This document shows, one piece after another, positions 42,834 to 52,844 of a stretch of DNA of 64,000 nt. The notes beneath the pieces are model-generated. The model had not been told where the DNA came from. It saw nothing but the letters and a program-made list of their open reading frames with translations, and did no database searches. The stretch spans positions 496,001-560,000 of the forward strand of contig NZ_CP113068.1 in the NCBI RefSeq assembly GCF_026625885.1, written 5' to 3'. Both the position numbers and the translations under genes were made by a program. The first letter of the stretch is position 1. Every line of letters begins with the position of its first letter. This DNA is from Roseateles sp. SL47. Lineage in GTDB: Bacteria > Pseudomonadota > Gammaproteobacteria > Burkholderiales > Burkholderiaceae_C.

Positions 42834-45152
42834 TCAACCGCGGCTCGCCTGGACGTCCACCACCGCCAGCGCCGTCATGTTGACAATGCGGCGCACGGTG
42901 GCGGAGGGCGTCAGGATGTGGACCGGGCGGGCAGCGCCCAACAGGATCGGCCCAACCGTGACGCCCTGGCCGCCCACAATCTTCAGCACGTTGAAGAGGA
43001 TGTTGGCTGCATCCAGGGTGGGCAGCACCAGTAGGTTGGCTTCGCCCTTGAGGGTGCTGTCCGGCAGGAAGGTGTGGCGCACATCTTCCGAGAGGGCCGC
43101 GTCGCCGTGCATTTCGCCGTCGCATTCCACGTCGGGATGCTGTTCCACAAAGAGGTCCCGGGCTTCGCGCATCTTCACCGCCGAAGGCCGCTTGCTGGAA
43201 CCGAACATGGAGTGCGAGAGGAAGGCCAGCTTGGGCGGCAGGCCAAAGCGCTTCAGTTCGTCCACCGCCTGGCCTGCGATTTCGGCCAGTTGCTCGGCAT
43301 CCGGGTCGTCGTTGACAAAGGTGTCAGCAATGAACAGGGTGCGCTGTTCCAGCATCAGCGCATTCATGGTGGCGAAGTTGCGCACGCCCGGCTTGAGGCC
43401 GATGAGGTTGCTGACGTGCTCCAGGTGCGAGTCAAAACGCCCCACCAGGCCGCAGATCATCGCGTCGGCATCGCCCAGGTGGATGGCCAGTGCACCAATG
43501 GTGGTGTTGGAGCGGCGCACGGCCGACTTGGACATCTCCGGCGTGAAGCCTTCCCGGCCCATGATCTGGTGATAAGCCTCCCAGTACTGGCGGAAGCGGG
43601 CATCGTTCTCAGGGTCGATGACGGCCACGTCCTCCCCCAGCTTCAGGCGCAGGCCGGCGCGCTGGAGACGCATCTGGATGACTTCGGGGCGGCCGATGAG
43701 GGTGGGCTTGGCCAGACCTTCGTCCAGCGCCACCTGCACCGCGCGCAGCACCCGTTCGTCTTCACCTTCGGCATAGATGACACGCGCCGGGGCTGCCTTG
43801 GCCGAGGCAAACACCGGACGCATGAACATGCCGGTCTGGTAGACAAAGCGCGAGAGGTGCTCGCGGTAGGCGTCCATGTCTTCGATCGGGCGGGTGGCCA
43901 CACCGGATTCGGCAGCCGCCTTGGCCACGGCCGGCGCAATGCGCAGGATCAGCCGGTTGTCAAAGGGCTTGGGAATGATGTAGTCCTGCCCGAAGACGAG
44001 TTCCTGGCCGGCATAGGCGGCCGCCACTTCCGGCGGCGTTTCGGCCTTGGCCAGCGCGGCAATCTCGCGCACGCAGGCCAGCTTCATGGCTTCCGTGATC
44101 TTGGTGGCGCCACAGTCCAGGGCCCCACGGAAGATGTAAGGGAAGCACAGGACGTTGTTGACCTGGTTGGGATAGTCCGAACGGCCCGTGGCCATGATGC
44201 AGTCCGGGCGGGCCTGCTTGGCCAGTTCCGGACGGATTTCCGGTTCGGGATTGGCCAGCGCCAGGATGATGGGCTGGCGCGCCATGGTGGCGACCATCTC
44301 GCCCGTGAGCACGCCCGCTGCGGAGCAGCCCAGGAAGACGTCCGCATCCTTGACCACATCGGCCAGGGTGCGGGCGCTGGTGGTCTGGCAGTAACGGCGC
44401 TTGGATTCGTCCAGCTTGCCCGCATCCGCACGCTCGGTCTGGATGACGCCCTTGGAGTCCACCACAAAGATGTGCTCGCGCTTGACGCCCAGGCCCACCA
44501 TGACATCCAGGCAGGCAATGGCCGCCGCGCCCGCGCCGGACACCGCCACCTTGACCGCACCAATGTCCTTGCCCACCAGCTCCAGGCCGTTGAGCAGCGC
44601 TGCGCTGGAGATGATGGCCGTGCCATGCTGGTCATCATGGAAGACCGGGATGTTCATGCGGGCGCTGAGTTGCTTCTCGATGTAGAAGCACTCCGGTGCC
44701 TTGATGTCTTCCAGGTTGATGCCGCCCAGCGTCGGCTCCATGGCGGCAATGATGTCCACCAGCTTGTCCGGATCGCGCTCGGCCAGTTCGATGTCGAAGA
44801 CGTCAATGCCGGCAAATTTCTTGAACAGGCAGCCCTTGCCTTCCATCACCGGCTTGGCGGCCAGCGGGCCGATGTCTCCCAGGCCCAGCACCGCCGTGCC
44901 GTTGGTGACCACGCCCACGAGGTTGCCCCGCGAGGTGTATTCGGCCGCCAGGGTCGGGTCTTTTTCAATGTCCAGGCACGGATAGGCCACACCCGGCGAA
45001 TAGGCCAGGGAGAGGTCGCGCTGATTGGACAGGGCCTTGGTCGGCGTGACGGCAATCTTGCCGCGCGTGGGGAAACGGTGATAGTCCAGCGCGGCATCGC
45101 GCAGGGCCGCTTCGGCAGGACTGAGGCCAAGGCCGTTGTTGTGTTCACTCAT
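42834..45152 (-). CDS. maeB: NADP-dependent malic enzyme with C-terminal phosphotransacetylase-like domain
   Basis: Oxidative decarboxylation of malate to pyruvate with NADP reduction. The 772 residues match MaeB (about 760). The malic domain (about 1-430) has [52 protein letters not shown] and [14 protein letters not shown](P) binding follows with [14 protein letters not shown], and the phosphotransacetylase-like regulatory domain (about 445-770) has [13 protein letters not shown] and [13 protein letters not shown]. The start at 45152 is the methionine of [20 protein letters not shown]; a longer frame upstream runs through the promoter. Downstream pyk consumes PEP to the same product. Confidence 0.96.
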   Translation of the reverse strand: MSEHNNGLGLSPAEAALRDAALDYHRFPTRGKIAVTPTKALSNQRDLSLAYSPGVAYPCLDIEKDPTLAAEYTSRGNLVGVVTNGTAVLGLGDIGPLAAKPVMEGKGCLFKKFAGIDVFDIELAERDPDKLVDIIAAMEPTLGGINLEDIKAPECFYIEKQLSARMNIPVFHDDQHGTAIISSAALLNGLELVGKDIGAVKVAVSGAGAAAIACLDVMVGLGVKREHIFVVDSKGVIQTERADAGKLDESKRRYCQTTSARTLADVVKDADVFLGCSAAGVLTGEMVATMARQPIILALANPEPEIRPELAKQARPDCIMATGRSDYPNQVNNVLCFPYIFRGALDCGATKITEAMKLACVREIAALAKAETPPEVAAAYAGQELVFGQDYIIPKPFDNRLILRIAPAVAKAAAESGVATRPIEDMDAYREHLSRFVYQTGMFMRPVFASAKAAPARVIYAEGEDERVLRAVQVALDEGLAKPTLIGRPEVIQMRLQRAGLRLKLGEDVAVIDPENDARFRQYWEAYHQIMGREGFTPEMSKSAVRRSNTTIGALAIHLGDADAMICGLVGRFDSHLEHVSNLIGLKPGVRNFATMNALMLEQRTLFIADTFVNDDPDAEQLAEIAGQAVDELKRFGLPPKLAFLSHSMFGSSKRPSAVKMREARDLFVEQHPDVECDGEMHGDAALSEDVRHTFLPDSTLKGEANLLVLPTLDAANILFNVLKIVGGQGVTVGPILLGAARPVHILTPSATVRRIVNMTALAVVDVQASRG

Positions 45153-45193
45153 GCGGGTTCTCCGTCGCGACCAATCGCGAATCTGGATCTGAC

Positions 45194-45220
45194 AGGGGCT
45201 CTCATTAGACAGGAGCCCCT
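45194..45220 (-). promoter_or_regulatory. maeB promoter candidate with -10 box inside an inverted repeat
   Basis: Arms AGGGGCTC (45194-45201) and GAGCCCCT (45213-45220) enclose 11 bases that read TCTAAT on the minus strand (45204-45209), a good -10 hexamer about 55 bases before the maeB start. The -35 (TTTGCT-like, 16 bases upstream) is weak. The symmetry around the -10 suggests an operator. The 301-base gap also holds the pstS promoter side, where I see nothing clear. Confidence 0.45.
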
Positions 45221-45453
45221 CGTTAAGCAAATGGGGGCACGAAGCTTAATGGCTGTTGCCCCGTCCTGCCGATGCTTTGAGTTTTAACTCGCATGCAAAG
45301 ATGGCAATGCATCGGGCGCTCACCAGGCCACACCTGTCGGCATTCGCACAACAGGTCGGGAGATCTCCCCAGAACACGGGCCGTTCCAGACATCTTCCGC
45401 GCACGCCACCTCCCTAGAATCGCGGCGCCTCCAGCCTTCGTGATTGCCCTAGC

Positions 45454-46560
45454 ATGCCTTTCAAGTCCGTCCCTGCTCCCTTCACCCCAACACACGCTGC
45501 CACCGCAGGGGGCTCGCGCCGTGTTCTGCGCGGCCTCTGGCTGGGCGCATTGCTGACCCTCGCCTCCAGCGCGTTTGCCCAGGTGCAGGGCGCAGGCGCG
45601 TCCTTCCCTTCGCTGGTCTACGGACGCTGGGCCCTCGCCTATGAAAAGAGCAACGGCGGCCAGGCCGTGACCTACAAGGCCACCGGTTCGGGTGATGGCG
45701 TCAAGCGCATCACCGCCCGCGAGGTGCAGTTCGGCGGCAGCGATTCCCCCTTGTCGGCCGAGGAACTGGCGAAGCGGCATCTGGTGCAGATTCCGATGCT
45801 GGTGGGCGGCATCGTGCCGGTGGTGCAGTTGCCCAGCGTGCCCGAAGGGCGGCTGCAACTCAGCGGCGAGGTGCTGGCGGACCTGATGGCCGGCCGCATC
45901 CGCCAGTGGAATGACCCGCGCATCACCGCCCTCAATCCGGGTCTGCCACTGCCTGCCCTGGCCGTTCGCCGGGTGGTGCGCGCCGACAAGTCCGGCACCA
46001 GTGAAGGCTTCACCCGCTATCTGAGCGAGGTCTCGCCCAGCTTCGCCGCCGAGATCGGCACCAATGCCCAGCCCAAGTGGCCGGGCGAGGTGGAGCGCGC
46101 CGAGGGCAACGACGGCATGGTCAAGGCCCTGAAGGCCGCGCCCGGGTCGATTGCCTATGTCAGTTATGACCGGGTGCAGGCCGAGCGCCTGAATGCGGTG
46201 AGGCTGCGCAATGCCGCCGGCCAATGGGTGAGCGCCAACGAAGCAGGCTTTCGCGCCTCCATCGCCGAAAGCGAGCTCTCCCGCAAGGGCGACGATCTGG
46301 CCTCGCTGATGAATCGACCGGGCGCCAGCAGCTGGCCCATCACCATGACCAGCTTTGTCCTGATCGATGCCACGCCAGCCAAGGGCGATGAGGCCTCTCC
46401 CGTGATGCGCTTCCTCTACTGGTGCTTCATGCACGGGGACGACCTGACGCGCGGCACCGGCTTTGCGCCGCTGCCGCTGACGCTGCAGTCCAAGCTGGCC
46501 GCGCGTTTTGGCGCGGTGAAAGCACAGGACGGCAAGGTGCCCCACTACCAGGCGATGTAA
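45454..46560 (+). CDS. pstS: PstS-like phosphate-binding protein
   Basis: Periplasmic phosphate-binding component of a PstSCAB-type importer. The 368 residues have a signal peptide (long, about 1-42, ending SAFAQ), then GAGASFPSLVYGRW (the typical GAGATFP start of PstS), YKATGSGDGVKRITARE, FGGSDSPLS, RVVRADKSGTSEGFTRYLS (phosphate ligands) and GSIAYVSYDRV. No pstC, pstA or pstB follows; the next gene is convergent pgk. So it is an orphan binding protein here, perhaps serving permeases encoded elsewhere or acting as a phosphate sensor or scavenger. It is divergent from maeB. Confidence 0.88.
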   Translation: MPFKSVPAPFTPTHAATAGGSRRVLRGLWLGALLTLASSAFAQVQGAGASFPSLVYGRWALAYEKSNGGQAVTYKATGSGDGVKRITAREVQFGGSDSPLSAEELAKRHLVQIPMLVGGIVPVVQLPSVPEGRLQLSGEVLADLMAGRIRQWNDPRITALNPGLPLPALAVRRVVRADKSGTSEGFTRYLSEVSPSFAAEIGTNAQPKWPGEVERAEGNDGMVKALKAAPGSIAYVSYDRVQAERLNAVRLRNAAGQWVSANEAGFRASIAESELSRKGDDLASLMNRPGASSWPITMTSFVLIDATPAKGDEASPVMRFLYWCFMHGDDLTRGTGFAPLPLTLQSKLAARFGAVKAQDGKVPHYQAM

Positions 46561-46592
46561 ACGCCGGGCCGGGAAGGCCTTGCCGCATCAAC

Positions 46593-46615
46593 AAGGGGCG
46601 CCGTGGCGCCCCTTT
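46593..46615. terminator. Terminator between convergent pstS and pgk
   Basis: AAGGGGCGCC (46593-46602), GT, GGCGCCCCTT (46605-46614) then TGTTGTT. A 10-bp GC-rich stem with A/T at both ends, able to work in both directions, 32 bases after the pstS stop. Confidence 0.75.
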
Positions 46616-46702
46616 GTTGTTGGCAACCCCGCGAACGGCGGATGCAACCAGCGCTCGTGGCGCCTGTCAAAGATCAGGCACTGCCCGTGGCGCTCAGGCC
46701 TC

Positions 46703-47896
46703 TCAGCCCGCCGCGCGGCGGCTCAGGATCTCGAAGGCGGGCAGGGTCTTGCCTTCCAGCACTTCGAGGAACGCCCCGCCGCCGGTGGAGATGTAGCCAA
46801 CATCCTTGTCGATGCCGTATTTGGCAATCGCCGCCAGCGTGTCGCCACCGCCGGCAATCGAGAAGGCGTCCGACGCAGCAATCGCGCGGGCGATGGTTTC
46901 GGTGCCATGGGCAAAGGCATCAAACTCGAACACACCCACCGGGCCGTTCCAGACGATGGTGCCGGAGGCCTTGAGCTGTTCGGCCAGTTGGGCCGCCGTC
47001 TTCGGGCCGATGTCCAGGATCAGATCATCATCGGCCACATCGGTGGCTGCCTTGACGGTGGCCGGCGCATCGGCGGCAAAGGCCTTGGCCGTCACCACAT
47101 CCACCGGAATCGGCACCGCAGCGCCGCGGGCCTGCATGGCATCGATGACGGCCTTGGCTTCACCCACCAGGTCCGGCTCGGCCAGCGATTTGCCAATCTT
47201 CAGGCCTGCGGCCAGCATGAAGGTGTTGGCAATGCCGCCGCCCACGATCAGACCGTCCACATTGTTGGACAGCGACTTCAGGATGGTCAGCTTGGTCGAG
47301 ACCTTGGAGCCCGCAACGATGGCCACCAGCGGGCGCTTCGGATTGGCCAGCGCCTTGGTGATGGCATCGATCTCGGCCGCCAGCAGCGGTCCGGCGCAGG
47401 CGATCTTGGCGAACTGGGCAATGCCGTAGGTGGATGCTTCGGCGCGATGCGCCGTGCCAAAGGCATCGTGCACAAAGATGTCGCACAGCGCCGCCATCTT
47501 GCGCGACAGCTCTTCGCTGTTCTTCTTTTCGCCCTTGTTCACCCGGCAGTTTTCCAGCAGCACCACCTGGCCCGGGGCCACGTCCACGCCGTCCACCCAG
47601 TTGACCTTGAGCGGCACGTCACGGCCCAGCAGTTCACTCAGACGGCGCGCCACCGGGGCCAGCGAGTCTTCAGGCTTGAATTCGCCTTCGGTCGGACGGC
47701 CGAGGTGAGAGGTCACCATCACCGCCGCGCCGGCCTTGAGCGCCATTTCAATGGCGGGGATGCTGGCCCGCACGCGGGTGTCCTCAGTGATCTCGCCGGC
47801 ATCATTGAGCGGCACATTGAGGTCGGCGCGGATGAACACGCGCTGGTTGGCAACCTTGCCAGCACTGACCAGGTCGGCGAAACGCAAGACATTCAT
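46703..47896 (-). CDS. pgk: Phosphoglycerate kinase
   Basis: Reversible phosphate transfer between 1,3-bisphosphoglycerate and ADP. The 397 residues show [13 protein letters not shown] at the N-terminus (substrate Arg and Asp), [53 protein letters not shown] (hinge and nucleotide), [26 protein letters not shown] and [14 protein letters not shown] (nucleotide-binding loop). A standard enzyme of this length. It shares a strand with pyk and fba but is separated from pyk by maeB and pstS. Confidence 0.97.
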   Translation of the reverse strand: MNVLRFADLVSAGKVANQRVFIRADLNVPLNDAGEITEDTRVRASIPAIEMALKAGAAVMVTSHLGRPTEGEFKPEDSLAPVARRLSELLGRDVPLKVNWVDGVDVAPGQVVLLENCRVNKGEKKNSEELSRKMAALCDIFVHDAFGTAHRAEASTYGIAQFAKIACAGPLLAAEIDAITKALANPKRPLVAIVAGSKVSTKLTILKSLSNNVDGLIVGGGIANTFMLAAGLKIGKSLAEPDLVGEAKAVIDAMQARGAAVPIPVDVVTAKAFAADAPATVKAATDVADDDLILDIGPKTAAQLAEQLKASGTIVWNGPVGVFEFDAFAHGTETIARAIAASDAFSIAGGGDTLAAIAKYGIDKDVGYISTGGGAFLEVLEGKTLPAFEILSRRAAG

Positions 47897-47980
47897 GATG
47901 AATCGACTGAAGTTGTGGGAAATCTGTTGCGGTTGGCAAGCAGCCGCAGTGATCGGGCGAAGCTTACCAAGAGCGGACCG

Positions 47981-48310
47981 TCACCACCCCAGACCGATGC
48001 GCAAGGCAAGCATCACCACCGTGCCGCTGACAATGGTGCCCAGAATGCCGCGCTTCCAGAAGAAATAAGCCGTACCGGCGGCCACCGCGTAGAGGCGCGC
48101 GTCCTTCCAGGTGGAGATCAGCTCGCCCTGGGTCATGACGATCTCCGGCACGATAACCGCCGCCAGTGCGGCCAATGGCGCATAACGCAGGCCATCGCGC
48201 AGCCAGCCCGGCATCGGCACCTCACGCTCGGGAATGAGGAAGAACGCCCGGGTGAGGACCGTGATCAAGGCCATGCCGGCAATGCCCAGCACCGTTTCCC
48301 AACCGCTCAT
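47981..48310 (-). CDS. azlD: AzlD family branched-chain amino acid export subunit
   Basis: A 109-residue membrane protein with three to four hydrophobic helices (ETVLGIAGMALITVLTRAF, YAPLAALAAVIVPEI, TIVSGTVVMLALRI). It is the small subunit that works with AzlC, the LIV-E-type exporter of branched-chain amino acids or related compounds. The start at 48310 overlaps the azlC stop by 4 bases (ATGA), so longer in-frame starts inside azlC are rejected. Confidence 0.9.
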   Translation of the reverse strand: MSGWETVLGIAGMALITVLTRAFFLIPEREVPMPGWLRDGLRYAPLAALAAVIVPEIVMTQGELISTWKDARLYAVAAGTAYFFWKRGILGTIVSGTVVMLALRIGLGW

Positions 48311-49050
48311 GCCTGGCCTCCATGGCCTGCGTTGCGGGAAGTGCCCGGTGGCCAGCGCTCCATCATCAAGCCGGCAGCCACAGCCGCCGCAATCGCCACG
48401 AGGATGTTCAGGCGCAGCGGCAAGCCGTACGCCGCCACCGCCGCACACGCCGCCACGGCCGCAGAGACCCAGGTGGTGCGGTTGCCCAGCAGCGAATAAC
48501 TCAAGCCCAGCAGGGCGAGCACACCGGCAAAACCGAGGCCCCAGTGGGTCGGGATGCGGTCAGCCAGGAAGATGCCCGCAATGGCCGGCACCTGCCAGGC
48601 ACACCAGTTGATGGCCACGCCGCCCCAGAAGTAAGGGACCTGCCGCTCCGGGTCGGACGTCATGTCCGGAAAGCGCTTGAGAAAGGCAACGTAGTTGAGG
48701 TCGGCCGCAAAGTACGCCATCCAGAGGCGTTGCCCCCGCGGCAGAGGGGCCAGGTAGTGACGCCACTGGGTGCTGAAGATCACAAAGCGCAGGTTCACGC
48801 AGAAGGACGTGGCCCAAAGCACCCACAGCGGCGCACCGCTGGCAATCAATGGGAGGGACGCCAGCTGGGAACTGCCGGCAAACACCACCAGGCTCATGAA
48901 CAGCGCCATCCAGACGCTCAGCCCGCTCTTGACCATGGCCACCCCCGTCACCAGGCCCCAGGCGGAAATGCCCAGCGTGATGCCCAGCATGTCCTTGGCA
49001 CCTTGCCGGAATTCGGGATGGCGCCAATGCGCGGGGAGGAGTTCGGCCAT
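48307..49050 (-). CDS. azlC: AzlC family branched-chain amino acid export permease
   Basis: A 247-residue inner-membrane protein of the AzlC family. Visible are GAKDMLGITLGISAWGLVTG, SLVVFAGSSQLASLPLIASG (the family's conserved re-entrant-like segment), TSFCVNLRFVIFS and a run of C-terminal helices. It forms the exporter with AzlD. The start is uncertain: the methionine at 49050 begins just before the conserved region, while in-frame starts at 49140 or 49200 would add a Pro/Arg-rich tail with no better ribosome-binding site. Confidence 0.88.
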   Translation of the reverse strand: MAELLPAHWRHPEFRQGAKDMLGITLGISAWGLVTGVAMVKSGLSVWMALFMSLVVFAGSSQLASLPLIASGAPLWVLWATSFCVNLRFVIFSTQWRHYLAPLPRGQRLWMAYFAADLNYVAFLKRFPDMTSDPERQVPYFWGGVAINWCAWQVPAIAGIFLADRIPTHWGLGFAGVLALLGLSYSLLGNRTTWVSAAVAACAAVAAYGLPLRLNILVAIAAAVAAGLMMERWPPGTSRNAGHGGQA

Positions 49051-49223
49051 GGCCGGATTGTCGGCGCTCCACTGTCCCAGGTGTCGCCCCTCGCCCACGT
49101 TCAGCCTGGAGCGGGTCCGGCATTCGCCCGGCATCGGCATGCCGCCGGGTCTTGCGGCTGGGCGGGGTGCGCCCGGTTGAATGGGCGCTGATGAAGGCAC
49201 CCGGAATGAGGTGGGCCGCCCCG

Positions 49224-50012
49224 TCAGTCCTTCAGGCGACGCACGCTCCCGGAGCCCGCGTTGGACAGGCTGATCTCAGGGCTCCCGACATAACCGACAT
49301 CCCCGGAGCCGGCGATGCTCACATCCAGTCGGCGGCGCGCCTGCACCGTCACATCGCCGCTGCCGGCAATGCTGACCTTGGCGTCATCCACGGCCAGTTC
49401 GCGTGCCTTGACATCACCGCTGCCGGTCACGCTGACGCCCAGGGCGCCCGCCTTGCCGTTGGCGACGATGTCGCCGCTGCCGGACACCCGCAGCCCGACA
49501 CGGTCGGCTTCCACGCCGGAGAGGCGGATGTCACCGCTGCCCGCGATGCTGGCGTCCAGCGTGCCGCTGACCTTCATGTTCTCCACCCGGATCTCACCCG
49601 AGCCGCTGATGGAGACCCCCCGCAGTTGCCGCAGTTCCAGCGTGATCACCGGCGTGCTGCTGCTGTTGAGCTGGTAGCCCCGCTTGGAGGAGATCTCCAG
49701 CGTGCGGCCCTGCCGGCCCTCCACCACCCGGGTCTCCAGGTAGGGCTGGAGATTGCTGTCGGTGCGCACTTCCACCTTGTCGGTGTCAGCCTGGCGCACC
49801 ACCACCCTGAAACTGCTGCTCAGTGCCACGGCCTCGAAGCTGCCGGTGTCCCGCTTTTCCGAGGTGACCGTCCCGTTGCCTTCCACCCGCTGGGACCCGC
49901 CAAAGGTCCAGGACCAGGCGTGCGCAGAACCGGCCGCCGCGAGTCCAAGCAGCGTGAAAGCGACAAAGCGGCGGGTGGAGCGGCCTGTGTAGCGGCGGGC
50001 GGTCTTGTTCAT
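49224..50012 (-). CDS. GIN-domain (DUF2807) secreted or surface protein
   Basis: A 262-residue exported protein: signal peptide with Arg-rich start (RRYTGRSTRRF) ending SAHA about residue 32. A right-handed beta-solenoid of the putative auto-transporter adhesin head GIN domain follows. From about residue 140 the chain repeats a SGSGD/AGSGDV turn at least seven times (ISGSGEIRV, IAGSGDIRLS, VSGSGDIVA, VTGSGDVKA, IAGSGDVTV). Family function is unknown; it is common near envelope-stress genes. It lies downstream of htpX and a lipoprotein gene on the same strand. Confidence 0.87.
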   Translation of the reverse strand: MNKTARRYTGRSTRRFVAFTLLGLAAAGSAHAWSWTFGGSQRVEGNGTVTSEKRDTGSFEAVALSSSFRVVVRQADTDKVEVRTDSNLQPYLETRVVEGRQGRTLEISSKRGYQLNSSSTPVITLELRQLRGVSISGSGEIRVENMKVSGTLDASIAGSGDIRLSGVEADRVGLRVSGSGDIVANGKAGALGVSVTGSGDVKARELAVDDAKVSIAGSGDVTVQARRRLDVSIAGSGDVGYVGSPEISLSNAGSGSVRRLKD

Positions 50013-50155
50013 GGATGCAATCTCCTGGGATTCGGAATGATCGCATCATCGGCCTGCCCCCCGGGAGGGCGCCAGCACGGGGTGACGAACTGCATCCAGA
50101 CCGGGACGATCTGCAGCAGCACGGGCATGAAGCTGCCGCAGTGGCGGTGGCGGCC

Positions 50156-50692
50156 TCAGCCGGCGTTCTTGCCCTTGCCGGCCTTGTCGGATTTATCGGC
50201 CTTCTCCGTCTTGTCGGCCTTGTCAGACTTGCTGCCCTTGGCCGACTCTTCGGCATCCCCCGCGTCCGCCGACGCGTCCGCCGGCTTGCTGGCGGCGCCA
50301 TGGGCCACCACCGGGCGGGTGCCTTCCAGCTTGTTCTCGCGCATGTATTCGTCCATCTCGCGCCAGCCGTCATACACCGCCGCCTTCTGGGCCTTGGGGT
50401 TGAGGGCATAACAGTCTTCGATGGCCCGCATGGCATTGCGGCAGGCGCCGCCAATGGCTTTGCCCTCGGCTTCCTTGGCCGCCGCCACCTTGGCCGGGTC
50501 TTCAATGCCCAACTGGTCACAGCCGGACATCAGCAGCAGCCCCGCCACGGCCGCCGGCATCAGCGCCAGGCGCAGCCCCCGCCCGCAAGCAGAGGCAGCA
50601 ACGGAAACGGGCCCCACAAAGGGGCCCGCAAGGTCCGCCGCCGCCTGCGGGCGGCGAGCGGAGGACAGGAGGGACGCACAGAGCTTCATCAT
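50156..50692 (-). CDS. Small lipoprotein with lysine/aspartate-rich tail
   Basis: Up to 178 residues. The recognisable part is a lipobox LLMSGC, with the lipidated cysteine just after a hydrophobic stretch, a helical stretch with two cysteines (GGACRNAMRAIEDCYALNP) that could pair, then a highly charged tail of SDKADK-like repeats. I do not recognise the family. The start is unclear: the methionine at 50560 lies inside the signal peptide and lacks a basic n-region, while the frame from 50692 reads through a perfect hairpin (50608-50628) that looks non-coding. Transcribed after htpX. Confidence 0.55.
   Translation of the reverse strand: MMKLCASLLSSARRPQAAADLAGPFVGPVSVAASACGRGLRLALMPAAVAGLLLMSGCDQLGIEDPAKVAAAKEAEGKAIGGACRNAMRAIEDCYALNPKAQKAAVYDGWREMDEYMRENKLEGTRPVVAHGAASKPADASADAGDAEESAKGSKSDKADKTEKADKSDKAGKGKNAG
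50608..50628 (-). terminator. Hairpin between htpX and the lipoprotein signal sequence
   Basis: CGGGCCCC (50608-50615), a 5-base loop, GGGGCCCG (50621-50628); on the minus strand TTTCCGTT follows. It could be an htpX terminator or attenuator and argues for a later lipoprotein start. Confidence 0.5.
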
Positions 50693-50730
50693 CTCGATAT
50701 CGGCCGGCCGTGACGCCGCTTGAGCTGGAG

Positions 50731-51576
50731 TTACCGGCGCACCATCGCCATCAGGCGCGCAATGCGCTCTTCGGTGGCCGGGTGCGTGCTGAACAGGCCT
50801 CGCAGCCCACCGCCAGAGAGCGGGTTCATGATCATCATCTGGGCCGTTTCCGGATGGCGCTCGGTGGCTTCCAGAGGAATGCCCTGAGCATAGCGGTGGA
50901 TCTTGTCCAGCGCCGAGGCCAGGGCCTGCGGGTCGCCGGAGATTTCCGCACCGCCACGGTCGGCTTCGAATTCACGGGCACGGCTGATGGCCATCTGGAT
51001 GAGGCCAGCCGCGATCGGTGCCAGGATGGCCACCAGCAGGCCCACCAGCGGATTGGACGGACGACCTTCACTGTCACGACCGCTGAAAAACACCGCAAAG
51101 TTGGCCAGCGCAGAAATCGCACCCGCCATGGTGGCGCTGATGGTGGAAATCAGGATGTCCCGGTGCTTCACGTGCGCCAGCTCGTGCGCCATGACACCGC
51201 GCAGCTCCCGCTCACTGAGCACCCGCAGGATGCCGGTGGTGGCGGCCACCGCCGCATGCTCCGGGTTGCGGCCGGTGGCAAAGGCGTTGGGGGCGTCTTC
51301 CTGGATGAGGTACACACGCGGCATGGGCAGCTGCGCCCGCTGGGCCAGCTCACGCACCATGCGGTAGAACTGCGGCGCACTCGCCTCGTCCACCTCCTGC
51401 GCGTTGTACATCTTCAGCACCATCTTGTCCGAGAACCAGTAGCTGAAGAAATTCATGGCCAGCGCAAACACCAGCGCAATCACCATGCCCTGCTGACCTC
51501 CAATGACGGACCCGATCACCACAAACAGGGCGGTGATGGCGGCCATCAGGATGGCTGTCTTCATCAGGTTGAACAT
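50731..51576 (-). CDS. htpX: Membrane zinc metalloprotease HtpX
   Basis: Stress-induced inner-membrane endopeptidase (M48) that degrades misfolded membrane proteins together with FtsH. The 281 residues start [19 protein letters not shown] (first helix), with the zinc motif HELAH in [13 protein letters not shown], the downstream glutamate ligand in [13 protein letters not shown], and [19 protein letters not shown] at the C-terminus. AGGAGA upstream of 51576 fixes the start. Order def-fmt-htpX is common in related genomes. Confidence 0.95.
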   Translation of the reverse strand: MFNLMKTAILMAAITALFVVIGSVIGGQQGMVIALVFALAMNFFSYWFSDKMVLKMYNAQEVDEASAPQFYRMVRELAQRAQLPMPRVYLIQEDAPNAFATGRNPEHAAVAATTGILRVLSERELRGVMAHELAHVKHRDILISTISATMAGAISALANFAVFFSGRDSEGRPSNPLVGLLVAILAPIAAGLIQMAISRAREFEADRGGAEISGDPQALASALDKIHRYAQGIPLEATERHPETAQMMIMNPLSGGGLRGLFSTHPATEERIARLMAMVRR

Positions 51577-51620
51577 GGCTGGTCTCCTCGATCCTCGCAA
51601 AAAGGGCTGAATGGCAAACG

Positions 51621-51655
51621 GTCAAACGTCAAACGTCAAACGTCAAACGTCAAAC
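51621..51655. repeat. Heptanucleotide tandem repeat (GTCAAAC x5)
   Basis: Five perfect consecutive copies of GTCAAAC, with a near-copy (GGCAAAC) just before, in the 212-base gap between fmt and htpX, about 45 bases upstream of the htpX start. Confidence 0.9.
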
Positions 51656-51788
51656 GGCACACGGTCGAACCGACACGTGGACATGTGGACAGTACACCGT
51701 CCTGAGGAACCATGTGGCGGCGCGGGCCGCAGGTTCAAGTCGAAATCCCCTGCGGACAGGTGCGGAAGGACCGATGCTGGCGCGGCGT

Positions 51789-52844
51789 TCAGCTCAGCCG
51801 TTCGCCAGGCCGCAGCGGCCGGGACTGCAGGAAGGCCGCCGCCGGCAGGCGCTTGCCACCGGCACGTTGCAGTTCCAGCAGGCGAACAGCGCCTTGACCA
51901 CAGGCCACCACCGGGCCCTCGGCGGTGACCGACAGGATGTCGCCGGGCTGGGTGGAGGCCGGCAGGGCGTCCACCGATGCGACCACTTCCGCACGCCAGA
52001 TCTTCAGCGACTCTTCGTCCAGTTGGGCCACACCACCCGGGAAGGGATCAAAGGCCCGCAGACGGCGCGCGATCTGGCTGGCGTCATCGGTCCATCGAAT
52101 CTGGCTTTCGGCCTTGTCGATCTTGTGCGCGTAGGTGACACCCGCCTCCGGTTGGCGGCGGGGTTGCAGACGACCGGTGGCCGCCTGGGCCAGCGCCGTG
52201 AGGATCAATCGTCCCCCCATGGCCGCCAGACGGTCATGCAGGCGGGCGGTGGTGTCGTCCGCCGCAATGGGCTCGCGGTCTTCCAGCAGCATGTCGCCGG
52301 TGTCCAGGCCCTCGTCCATCTGCATGATGGTGATGCCGGTTTCCGCATCCCCGGCTTCAATGGCCCGATGGATCGGGGCCGCACCGCGCCAGCGCGGCAG
52401 CAGGGATGCGTGGATGTTCAGGCAGCCCAGACGCGGTTGGGTCAGCACCCAGGCGGGAAGAATGAGGCCGTAGGCGGCGACCACCAGCACGTCCAGCCGG
52501 GCCGCTTCCAGCGCCGCACGCCCGGTTTCGGCCTCATCGGCGAACTTGCCGTCCAGGCGGAGACTGCGCGGCTGTGCGACCGGAATGTCATGACGCACCG
52601 CCAGTTGCTTGACGGGAGAGGCCTGCAGCTTCATGCCACGGCCGGCTGGCCGGTCCGGCTGGCTCAGCACCAGCGGCACCGTGATGCCGGCGTCCAGCAG
52701 CGCCTGCAGGGCCACGGCGGCGAATTCCGGGGTGCCGGCAAAACCGACACGCAGACCCGCGAGCGCTGCACGGTCCACCGCACTCAAGGACTGCACCGCC
52801 GGGCCCGCCGACGATGCGGGGCTGGAACCGTTGTGCTCCGTCAT
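51789..52844 (-). CDS. fmt: Methionyl-tRNA formyltransferase
   Basis: Formylates initiator Met-tRNA with 10-formyl-THF. The 351 residues include a 30-residue polar extension, then [70 protein letters not shown] (formyl-donor site with Asn and His), [17 protein letters not shown] and the C-terminal OB-type domain with [12 protein letters not shown] and RAFDPFPGG. The ATG at 52844 overlaps the end of the def reading frame (TGATG). It is functionally paired with def, which here appears frameshifted. Confidence 0.96.
   Translation of the reverse strand: MTEHNGSSPASSAGPAVQSLSAVDRAALAGLRVGFAGTPEFAAVALQALLDAGITVPLVLSQPDRPAGRGMKLQASPVKQLAVRHDIPVAQPRSLRLDGKFADEAETGRAALEAARLDVLVVAAYGLILPAWVLTQPRLGCLNIHASLLPRWRGAAPIHRAIEAGDAETGITIMQMDEGLDTGDMLLEDREPIAADDTTARLHDRLAAMGGRLILTALAQAATGRLQPRRQPEAGVTYAHKIDKAESQIRWTDDASQIARRLRAFDPFPGGVAQLDEESLKIWRAEVVASVDALPASTQPGDILSVTAEGPVVACGQGAVRLLELQRAGGKRLPAAAFLQSRPLRPGERLS

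Noticed and set aside
43074..45287. 737-codon plus-strand open frame opposite maeB
   Set aside because: Complement of a conserved enzyme; no domain and biased Gln/His/Arg content.
51621..51655. CRISPR or phage attachment repeat
   Set aside because: Units are contiguous 7-mers without spacers or nearby cas or integrase genes; a simple tandem repeat.
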